NCBI GenBank assembly: GCA_016840305.1
Contig: JAEOSP010000577.1
Location: 1-11,060, forward strand
Reading direction: 5' to 3'
Length of the DNA stretch: 11,060 bases
Source of the DNA: Candidatus Hodarchaeota archaeon
Lineage (GTDB): Archaea; Asgardarchaeota; Heimdallarchaeia; Hodarchaeales; Hodarchaeaceae
Shown here: one piece after another, positions 6,233 through 11,060 of the stretch
Position numbering within the stretch: position 1 is the stretch's first letter
Layout of the letters: every line of letters starts with the position of its first letter
The notes under the pieces: generated by a model
Databases searched by the model: none
What the model was told of the DNA's origin: nothing
What the model saw: only the letters and a program-made list of their open reading frames with translations
Program-made: the position numbers and the translations under genes

Positions 6233-6358
6233 TACTTATTTCCTATTAACTTTGATTTGTAACCCCTATATAGAGAGAATAAATCTTAAATGCCGTTAGA
6301 AGCTCAATTAACAAATAGTGAAAAAATTTTCGATCTAAATTTATTGATTGATTAAAAT

Positions 6359-6811
6359 TTAAGTCATAGACTGACTTTGTGAGTCAGGATTGTCATTTTT
6401 GAACTGTTCTTTTAATGTATCAGGGATTGTAAATATAAGGTTGTCCAATATTTTTGGATGAGATTTCCCTTTTTGCTTCACAACTTCCTCCCACAATGCA
6501 TTATATTCAGGAATTGCTAGTCCCAGGGGTGAAAACCACTCATGTCGGGGAATTTGTATAATTTCAGCAGTTTTTTCTAAATTATTCTCAACTTCGTTTG
6601 TTTTCCTTTCGATAGACTCATTTGAGGTAGGAATTATTAAACCAAGACGCTGTAATTCAGCAAAAAAGGCTATAATCTTCTGAATATCAATATCTTTCAT
6701 TTTTTTAGATATTTGAGAGATAGAAAGATCTTCTTTCGCCAAAAATTGTAAAATTTTTTTTGCTATTGGTTGATTGAGCATTTTTTCAAGTTCTGAAGTC
6801 TCTTCGGACAT
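6359..6811 (-). CDS. Small winged-helix-like protein, unknown
   Basis: No family is recognised for this 150-residue protein. Residues 11-60 (MLNQPIAKKILQFL, then LSISQISKKM, then IIAFFAELQRLGLI) have the pattern of an ArsR/MarR-like winged helix: a first helix, a helix-turn-helix and the lead into a wing. A polar, charged linker (62-84) follows, then a compact C-terminal region (85-136) with PRHEWFSPLGLAIPEYNALWEEV. The last residues are disordered (NDNPDSQSQS). It is probably a cytoplasmic DNA- or protein-binding regulator. It lies 126 bp upstream of the triple winged-helix gene on the same strand and diverges from the ABC ATPase gene, with a perfect inverted repeat in between that could be its operator. 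ATG 6811 has no clear Shine-Dalgarno motif. Confidence 0.75.
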   Translation of the reverse strand: MSEETSELEKMLNQPIAKKILQFLAKEDLSISQISKKMKDIDIQKIIAFFAELQRLGLIIPTSNESIERKTNEVENNLEKTAEIIQIPRHEWFSPLGLAIPEYNALWEEVVKQKGKSHPKILDNLIFTIPDTLKEQFKNDNPDSQSQSMT

Positions 6812-6999
6812 AAATAAAATCTCATTGTATTTTTCTATACTAATGCTCCACGTAATGTTCCATTCTTATAACATAATCGCCTCGTTTTGCTTATTAGTTC
6901 TTAATCTAATAGTTAAAATTTGAAAAGGTAAGTAAAGAATGCTTTAGGATCAGATAATTACACTTATCAAAACGTTAATAAAACGCAAATGAGTCGCTC

Positions 7000-7026
7000 C
7001 CTTCACATAATATCCAGATGTGAAGG
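7000..7026. repeat. Perfect 9-bp inverted repeat, candidate operator
   Basis: CCTTCACAT (7000-7008) and ATGTGAAGG (7018-7026) flank a 9-nt spacer, so the two half-site centres are 18 bp apart, nearly two helical turns. A TATA-like TTAATAAAAC (6975-6984) would place transcription start for the ABC ATPase gene inside the element. A dimeric repressor bound here would therefore block initiation. In RNA the same repeat could form a 5'-leader hairpin. The divergent winged-helix-like gene (6359-6811) is the obvious candidate regulator, but that link is inference. Confidence 0.6.
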
Positions 7027-7053
7027 ATTAAACAAGACTTAAGATAAATAAAG

Positions 7054-7058
7054 GGTGA
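7054..7058 (+). promoter_or_regulatory. Shine-Dalgarno GGTGA deciding the ABC ATPase start
   Basis: GGTGA lies 5 nt before ATG 7064. The in-frame GTG at 7055 is part of this motif, so it is very unlikely to be the start. Confidence 0.75.
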
Positions 7059-7063
7059 CTAAA

Positions 7064-7768
7064 ATGGAAACCACAGGGAAAGATATTGTTGTTGAGTGTA
7101 TAAATCTTAGAAAATCTTATATTCTTGGAGAGGTAAGAGTAGATGCTCTAAGAGGTATTAATATGAAGATAAACAGGGGAGAAATGGTTTCAATCATGGG
7201 TCCTTCGGGTTGTGGTAAAACAACATTACTTAACATTATTGGTTCATTAGATAATCCTTCCTCGGGGCAAGTACTCCTAGAAAAAAATGATATTTCACGC
7301 GCAAGCGAACAGGAGCTTACTGAAATCAGGAGAAAAAGTGTTGGTTTTATTTTCCAGTTTTATAACCTACTTCCTGTCTTAACTGCTCTAGAAAATGTAG
7401 AATTACCAATGTTAATAGCAGGCGTACCAAAAGATGAACGTGTTAAAAGGGCAACTGAACTTCTAGAGAAAGTAGATCTTCTTAAAAGAAAAGATCACAA
7501 ACCTGATGAGTTAAGTGGAGGAGAAAGGCAACGTGTGGCAATAGCAAGAGCTCTATCAAATCGGCCAACCATACTTCTTGCTGATGAGCCTACAGGTGAT
7601 TTAGATACTGAATCGGGCTTAGTAATTTTGAATCTATTAAAAGAAGTCAATAAAACTGAAAATCAGACGTTGATACTTGTAACCCATGATTCTAATATTG
7701 CAAAACAAGCAAACCGAATCTTTCATATCAAGGATGGAATGGTATCCTCTATCGAAGATATCAATTGA
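7064..7768 (+). CDS. ABC transporter ATP-binding protein, LolD/MacB type
   Basis: A cytoplasmic nucleotide-binding subunit of 234 residues, the usual size for the family. All motifs are intact: Walker A GPSGCGKT (46-53), Q-loop [10 protein letters not shown] (Q98), signature LSGGERQ (150-156), Walker [13 protein letters not shown] (170-181) and H-loop His208 (VTHD). The combination of the [14 protein letters not shown]-terminus, FYNLLP after the Q-loop and ENVELPM (110-116) is typical of the LolD/MacB/FtsE-like class. That class works with FtsX/MacB-type permeases in lipoprotein release, macrolide or peptide export and other mechanotransmission. No permease gene is present on either side: upstream is a divergent regulator-like gene and downstream, 17 bp away, is convergent TFB. 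The ATPase must pair with a permease encoded elsewhere. A perfect inverted repeat near the predicted promoter suggests control of expression. Confidence 0.95.
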   Translation: METTGKDIVVECINLRKSYILGEVRVDALRGINMKINRGEMVSIMGPSGCGKTTLLNIIGSLDNPSSGQVLLEKNDISRASEQELTEIRRKSVGFIFQFYNLLPVLTALENVELPMLIAGVPKDERVKRATELLEKVDLLKRKDHKPDELSGGERQRVAIARALSNRPTILLADEPTGDLDTESGLVILNLLKEVNKTENQTLILVTHDSNIAKQANRIFHIKDGMVSSIEDIN

Positions 7769-7785
7769 ATTAATTAAGTAAATTC

Positions 7786-8724
7786 CTAGACCAGTAATGT
7801 TCTGAGAGGATCATGACCATTTTTAGGAGATTCTGCATCTAAGATCTTTACTAACTCTTTAAATCGATTTCTTATTGTAACAGGGGTAATCTTAGCTGCA
7901 GTAGCAATTTCCTGCTGGGTTCGTCGTTCTCCTGTCTGGATGGTGGCAATATATAATGCAGCTGCGGCTAGACTCATTGGATTTTTTCCCACAGTAGCTC
8001 CTTTCAAACGAGCTATATTCAAGATTTTGACAGCTTGACGACGAGCACGCATAGTTACACGAAGGTTTATACCCAAACGATGTACAAGAGCCGAATAATC
8101 ACTTGGATTAACTTTCAAATCCAATTTTTGAAGTATTATCCGAATACACCTTCCAAGCTCTTTAGAGGTAATATTTGACACTGAAGCAATGTCTTTAAGA
8201 GTTTGAGGTAACTTCTTTTTTCGACACGCAAGATACAGACTGGCTGCAATCATTCCATCGATAGATCTTCCTCTGATTAAATTTTTCTTAAGAGCTTTTC
8301 GATAAATCATTGCTCCCATCTCTGCTACATCTTCAGGGAGTTCTAGCTGACTTTTTATTCGTTTCAATTCTTTTAATGCAAATCTGAGATTCCTAATCTC
8401 AGATTTCCTAGTTCGATTATCAATACGAGATAGTCGCCGGTATTTAGTTTGAGAAGAAAATGGAAGAGTTCTTCCAGTTATGTCTTTTCTAATATTACCT
8501 ATTTGTGTACGAAGTCCCATCTCTGCTTTAAGCGGAGTAATTGGTCCTCCAGCTCGTGCGCGCTCTTGCAATTCTGATGAATTATATGCTCTCCATTCTG
8601 GCCCCATATCAATTTGCAAATCAATAACAAGTCCACATGAAGCACAGATCGAAGTACCTTTTGTCATGTCTAATACTATATCAGCACTACCACATTCTGG
8701 ACACTTCTGTTCATGTGAAGACAA
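7786..8724 (-). CDS. tfb: Transcription initiation factor TFB (TFIIB homologue)
   Basis: TFB bridges TBP on the TATA box and RNA polymerase, reads the BRE and sets the start site. The 312-residue protein is full length. The N-terminal zinc ribbon has Cys8, Cys11, Cys27 and Cys30 (CPECGS, CASCG). The B-reader/linker follows (EWRAYNSSELQERARAGGPIT, then GLRTQIG, 43-76). Two cyclin-like repeats lie at about 111-200 and 205-297. The second ends in the BRE-recognition helix-turn-helix TQQEIATAAKITPVTIRNRFKEL (269-291). The start is TTG 8724, supported by GGAGGGG 7 nt upstream and by the zinc ribbon beginning directly after. It is convergent with the ABC ATPase gene (17 bp) and divergent from TBP, its partner, across 529 bp. 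An upstream inverted repeat may regulate it. Many archaea carry several TFB genes, so it need not be the only copy. Confidence 0.97.
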   Translation of the reverse strand: MSSHEQKCPECGSADIVLDMTKGTSICASCGLVIDLQIDMGPEWRAYNSSELQERARAGGPITPLKAEMGLRTQIGNIRKDITGRTLPFSSQTKYRRLSRIDNRTRKSEIRNLRFALKELKRIKSQLELPEDVAEMGAMIYRKALKKNLIRGRSIDGMIAASLYLACRKKKLPQTLKDIASVSNITSKELGRCIRIILQKLDLKVNPSDYSALVHRLGINLRVTMRARRQAVKILNIARLKGATVGKNPMSLAAAALYIATIQTGERRTQQEIATAAKITPVTIRNRFKELVKILDAESPKNGHDPLRTLLV

Positions 8725-8731
8725 AATTTTG

Positions 8732-8738
8732 CCCCTCC
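8732..8738 (-). promoter_or_regulatory. Shine-Dalgarno GGAGGGG for TFB
   Basis: GGAGGGG on the minus strand sits 7 nt before TTG 8724 and supports this non-ATG start. No alternative start lies nearby in frame. Confidence 0.7.
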
Positions 8739-8766
8739 AGACTCGTTGCTTATAAACTAGATAACC

Positions 8767-8776
8767 TTTTAAATAT
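8767..8776 (-). promoter_or_regulatory. Candidate TFB promoter TATA box
   Basis: On the minus strand TATTTAAAAG lies about 45-52 nt upstream of the TTG start. A start about 25 nt downstream would give a leader of about 20 nt that still contains the Shine-Dalgarno motif. A second TATA-like TTTATAAGC (8757-8749) is too close to the start to give a leader containing that motif. Confidence 0.4.
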
Positions 8777-8800
8777 GTATTGGTTTAGAGGGAAATTTCA

Positions 8801-8844
8801 TTTTTGTGACAGTATCGAGAACATCGATGTTTCTGTTACAAAAA
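8801..8844. repeat. 12-bp inverted repeat enclosing a 12-bp palindrome
   Basis: TTTTTGTGACAG (8801-8812) and CTGTTACAAAAA (8833-8844) are inverted copies with one difference, which becomes a G-U wobble in RNA. Between them is the perfect palindrome AACATCGATGTT (8820-8831). The element lies 25-75 bp upstream of the likely TFB TATA box. Neither strand ends in a T-run, so it does not look like a terminator. A binding site for a dimeric or multimeric regulator is more likely. Confidence 0.6.
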
Positions 8845-9113
8845 AGGTTTTATGATTCACCCATTCATTATTGAGGGGAAAAACCTAGTCAAAATTCGAT
8901 AATTAATTTTTGAAATCGATGAATTCACGTATTCATATACCAAATGGAGACTTTCTATTTATTTTCCGAAAATTAGTAAAATAGGAAGGTTTACAATAGT
9001 TGATAGAAAATTTAGGGTGTTTTCTTGAATTATAGTTATTATTATCCAAATTCCACTATTTTTTCAATCGCTGGCATTAATAGAATTGTCTTAGAGATGA
9101 AATTTCAAACTGA

Positions 9114-9132
9114 CTTATAAAGCTTATAAATA
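9114..9132 (+). promoter_or_regulatory. Tandem TATA boxes upstream of TBP
   Basis: CTTATAAAG and CTTATAAAT follow each other directly (9114-9122 and 9123-9131). Both match the archaeal TATA consensus (YTTATAWA). Transcription about 25 nt downstream would start near 9145-9155, leaving a leader of about 100 nt before TBP. Two adjacent boxes could give alternative starts or allow two TBP molecules to compete, a possible autoregulatory device. Confidence 0.55.
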
Positions 9133-9185
9133 CTCAGAAGATTGGGGTTTTATTACCTAGAAGGGATTGAAAATATTCGTCTTAT

Positions 9186-9199
9186 AGGGAATTCTCCCT
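9186..9199 (+). promoter_or_regulatory. Leader hairpin AGGGA-ATTC-TCCCT before TBP
   Basis: A 5-bp perfect stem with a 4-nt loop lies inside the predicted TBP leader, followed by a T-rich stretch (TTTATTTTC). The pairing is G/C-containing in an AT-rich context. It could act as an RNA structure, an attenuator-like site or an operator. The evidence is only its symmetry. Confidence 0.35.
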
Positions 9200-9243
9200 T
9201 TATTTTCATTCAAATATTAACTGGCTCAGTAACTAGTTATAAT

Positions 9244-9248
9244 GGTGA
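9244..9248 (+). promoter_or_regulatory. Shine-Dalgarno GGTGA deciding the TBP start
   Basis: GGTGA is followed after 5 nt by GTG 9254, the same geometry as for rpl2 and the ABC ATPase. The in-frame ATG at 9242 overlaps the motif and has no ribosome site of its own, so GTG 9254 is preferred. Confidence 0.6.
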
Positions 9249-9253
9249 AATTT

Positions 9254-9853
9254 GTGTCAAAAGAGTCAAATAAAGATGATTTATTTGCTGAGGTACAAAA
9301 TGTTGTGGCTTCAGTAGATTTAAGGTGTAAAATAAAGCTTGAACGAGCTGCGAGCCGACTTCCTGGAGATGTACAGGTTTCTTACATCCCCGAGCAATTC
9401 CCAGGTGTTGTAGTGAAGATAAAAAAGCCAAAGGTTTCCATTCTTGTGTTTTCATCTGGTAAGCTTGTTGTTACTGGAGCTAAATCAGTCGAAATGATTG
9501 AAGAAGCGGTTGAGGTTATCTCTGAGTTACTCCGTCAAGCAGGCCATAATGTAAAACATGAAGCTACGATAACTGTCCAAAATATTGTAGCTTCTGGCAC
9601 TTTAGGGAAGAGAATAAACCTTGAATTAGCCGCACTCCTGTTAGAACATTCTATGTATGAACCAGAGCAATTTCCAGGTTTAATTTATCGTATGCAAGAG
9701 CCAAAAGTAGTACTTCTACTTTTTCAATCAGGAAAACTTGTTTGTACGGGAGCAAAGAAAGAAGAGTACGTATATCAGTCAATACACAAAATATATGGAA
9801 TTCTTGAAGAAATAGATGCTTTCGAAGCAGATAATTTACAAATCCAAAGCTAA
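9254..9853 (+). CDS. tbp: TATA-box-binding protein (TBP)
   Basis: TBP is the saddle-shaped factor that bends promoter DNA at the TATA box and recruits TFB and RNA polymerase. The two quasi-identical repeats are complete. In numbering from the alternative ATG 9242, repeat 1 is about 15-100 and repeat 2 about 106-192. Each carries EQFPG and K-L-V-x-T-G-A-K, and the DNA-intercalating phenylalanines are present as pairs (F53 and F70; F144 and F161). With the GTG 9254 start the protein is 199 residues, slightly longer than most archaeal TBPs (about 180-190) because of a short polar N-terminus and a C-terminal tail (DAFEADNLQIQS) with two acidic residues. It is divergent from TFB, its functional partner. 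Its stop codon overlaps that of the convergent NAD(P)HX-repair gene by 4 nt (9850-9853). Confidence 0.96.
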   Translation: MSKESNKDDLFAEVQNVVASVDLRCKIKLERAASRLPGDVQVSYIPEQFPGVVVKIKKPKVSILVFSSGKLVVTGAKSVEMIEEAVEVISELLRQAGHNVKHEATITVQNIVASGTLGKRINLELAALLLEHSMYEPEQFPGLIYRMQEPKVVLLLFQSGKLVCTGAKKEEYVYQSIHKIYGILEEIDAFEADNLQIQS

Positions 9854-11060
9854 TCCTGATTGATGAAATCCAAACTCTCTTGTATTGCTTCGGGAATTTT
9901 AGTAATTAGATTAAGAGAGGAAAAGTTCTTTGATACAAGCTCTCCTGCTTTTCCATTGATATATGAACTAATAGTTGCAGCATAAAATGGATCTTTGACA
10001 CGTGGAAGAAAACTAGTTGTTAATCCAGCTAAAACGTCTCCAGTTCCTCCTCTTGTCATTTTTGGTGTACCTGTTTTATTGATTTTTGTTTTAGTATCCT
10101 CAGATACTATATCCCAATTTCCCTTGACTAACCATATTCCTGAAATCTTTTTTGTAATCGATTGTACTAATTCAACGCGTGTTGTAAAGGTTTGATTGCT
10201 TGAAGGTAAGGATATGCCTGTGAGAACCGAAAATTCACCTGAATGAGGCGTTAAAATAACATTAGATGATAATAGTGAAATATCAAGTAAGTGTAAGGCA
10301 TCAGCATCAATGACAAGAGGAATTTTATTTTTTTTAGTAAAAACCTGAACTTCTACCACAGCTTCTTTTGTCTCTGAATTTCGTCCTAATCCAGGGCCTA
10401 TTAAAATTGCATCATGATTATTCAATAAATCTTGTCTTAGGGAGTCTTTTGTTAAATGTGGGGTTGAATAATCATGAACTATAAGCTCTGGTGAATACGA
10501 GCGAATGGTTGTTGCATTATGCTTAGGAGCAAAAATGGTAACAAGATCTGATCCTGCCTGTAGAGCACCTAACGCAGCAAGAGCAGGGGCACCTGAATAT
10601 ATTTCATTCCCCCCGATTATCAGAATTTTTCCTTTATCCCCTTTCTTGGCCCAAGCTTTTTCCCCCATAAGGGCCAATAGATCTCCTGGCCCTACTATTG
10701 TTTCTGCTTCTGGAGGAATTCCGATAGGTAGAATATGTAGATTACCAGCATTCGTTTCATTCAATCCTGATTTGTTTCTATGAAATACACAGGTATAATG
10801 AGGGTTTACATGAATGTTTGAAGGTAGACCTGAATCTGGATTTATACCTGATGGAGTATCCACACTTATTATGGTAGCTCCCTTTTTCCTCCAAGAATTA
10901 ATTATATCAATTGCGTCTTTATATAATCCTCTGATTTCGCCTTTAATTCCTGTTCCAAATATTGCATCAACAACTATTGTTTTTGGGCTGATAACATATT
11001 CTTTTAGATTTTCACTTTGTTTTATCTCATTTAGTTCAAGTGATTGTGACATTTCCTTGA
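9850..11060 (-). CDS. nnr: Bifunctional NAD(P)HX epimerase/dehydratase, 5' end outside the window
   Basis: This metabolite-repair enzyme reverses hydration of NADH and NADPH. The NnrE part epimerises NAD(P)HX and the NnrD part, a ribokinase-like domain, dehydrates it using ADP or ATP. The frame is open to the right edge, so the methionine codon at 11052 is internal and roughly the first 100 residues of the epimerase are missing. Visible epimerase motifs are VVDAIFGTG and SVDTPSGI. In residues counted from 11052, the dehydratase begins at about 120. It shows ILIIGGNEIYSGAP (143-156), GPGLGR (219-224), VIDADAL (247-253), TPHSGEF (268-274), WLVKGN (307-312) and GGTGDVLAG (335-343) with the catalytic Asp339. 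The family usually has HPGEF; HSGEF here is a minor change. The fused NnrE-NnrD arrangement is normal for archaea. The gene ends tail to tail with TBP. Confidence 0.95.
   Translation of the reverse strand, partial: KEMSQSLELNEIKQSENLKEYVISPKTIVVDAIFGTGIKGEIRGLYKDAIDIINSWRKKGATIISVDTPSGINPDSGLPSNIHVNPHYTCVFHRNKSGLNETNAGNLHILPIGIPPEAETIVGPGDLLALMGEKAWAKKGDKGKILIIGGNEIYSGAPALAALGALQAGSDLVTIFAPKHNATTIRSYSPELIVHDYSTPHLTKDSLRQDLLNNHDAILIGPGLGRNSETKEAVVEVQVFTKKNKIPLVIDADALHLLDISLLSSNVILTPHSGEFSVLTGISLPSSNQTFTTRVELVQSITKKISGIWLVKGNWDIVSEDTKTKINKTGTPKMTRGGTGDVLAGLTTSFLPRVKDPFYAATISSYINGKAGELVSKNFSSLNLITKIPEAIQESLDFINQD

Larger units (their letters stand above)
8725..9253. other. Gene-free regulatory region between TFB and TBP
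   Basis: This 529-bp divergent region has no credible ORF on either strand. It holds the TFB promoter (about 8767-8776), a complex inverted repeat with a 12-bp palindrome (8801-8844), a 6-bp inverted repeat ATGAAT/ATTCAT (8919-8936), tandem TATA boxes for TBP (9114-9132) and a leader hairpin (9186-9199). It is about twice as long as the other intergenic gaps here. An unannotated small RNA in the AT-rich middle (8850-9100) cannot be excluded, but I see no specific signal for one. Confidence 0.6.

Noticed and set aside
7786..7800. ABC ATPase and TFB as one operon
   Set aside because: They are on opposite strands and converge with a 17-bp gap.
8480..8855. Plus-strand frames opposite the TFB N-terminus and its upstream region
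   Set aside because: They mostly overlap the well-conserved TFB zinc ribbon and B-reader in antisense, show no family features and run through the promoter and inverted-repeat elements.
10950..11060. Taking the methionine codon at 11052 as the true start of the NAD(P)HX-repair enzyme
   Set aside because: The frame stays open to the window edge and the protein would lack about half of the epimerase domain, so the gene is cut by the window and not truncated.
1..11060. CRISPR array, insertion sequence, integrase or prophage
   Set aside because: No regularly spaced repeats, transposase or integrase motifs or terminal inverted repeats were seen. The only direct repeat of note is inside a coding gene.

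Overview
This window is from the chromosome of an archaeon. It carries an archaeal/eukaryotic-type ribosomal protein uL2, a Sec61-beta translocon subunit, both archaeal general transcription factors (TFB and TBP), an archaeosortase and a class II tRNA-Leu with an intron at the canonical archaeal position and no encoded CCA. The DNA is AT-rich (about one third G+C by eye). Six starts are preceded by GGTGA, AGGTGG or GGAGG Shine-Dalgarno motifs 5-7 nt upstream. The lineage cannot be fixed from the sequence. The eukaryote-like stretches in uL2 and the rearranged ribosomal-protein neighbourhood would fit an Asgard archaeon, but that is a weak inference.

Layout. Positions 24-767 (+) hold rpl2, with the last few bases of an upstream gene before it. 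The next gene is not rps19, as it would be in the usual archaeal S10-type cluster. Instead there is a T-tract, two small hairpins and an oppositely oriented intron-bearing tRNA-Leu(CAA) at 939-1053. From 1054 to 6811 everything is on the minus strand: a doubtful small ORF, a SPOUT-class RNA methyltransferase (COG2106 family), a four-CBS-domain protein, Sec61-beta, an archaeosortase, a large unrecognised protein with three tandem winged-helix-like repeats, and a small winged-helix-like protein. A 252-bp divergent region with a perfect 9-bp inverted repeat leads into a plus-strand LolD/MacB-type ABC ATPase (7064-7768) with no permease beside it. Converging on it is TFB (7786-8724, minus). A 529-bp gene-free region with an elaborate inverted repeat and tandem TATA boxes separates TFB from a divergent TBP (9254-9853, plus). 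TBP overlaps by 4 nt, tail to tail, with a bifunctional NAD(P)HX-repair enzyme gene that runs off the right edge.

How the genes relate. Three themes are visible: translation (uL2, tRNA-Leu, SPOUT methyltransferase), protein export and the cell surface (Sec61-beta, archaeosortase, ABC ATPase) and transcription (two winged-helix-like proteins, TFB, TBP). In many archaea the COG2106 methyltransferase gene lies just upstream of rpl3 in the ribosomal cluster. Finding it convergent to rpl2 suggests that a canonical cluster was broken and inverted here. The part of most interest is 4.6-9.9 kb. There TFB and TBP sit divergently around a complex regulatory region, close to two uncharacterised proteins with winged-helix-like segments, one of which has grown by an exact 90-codon duplication.
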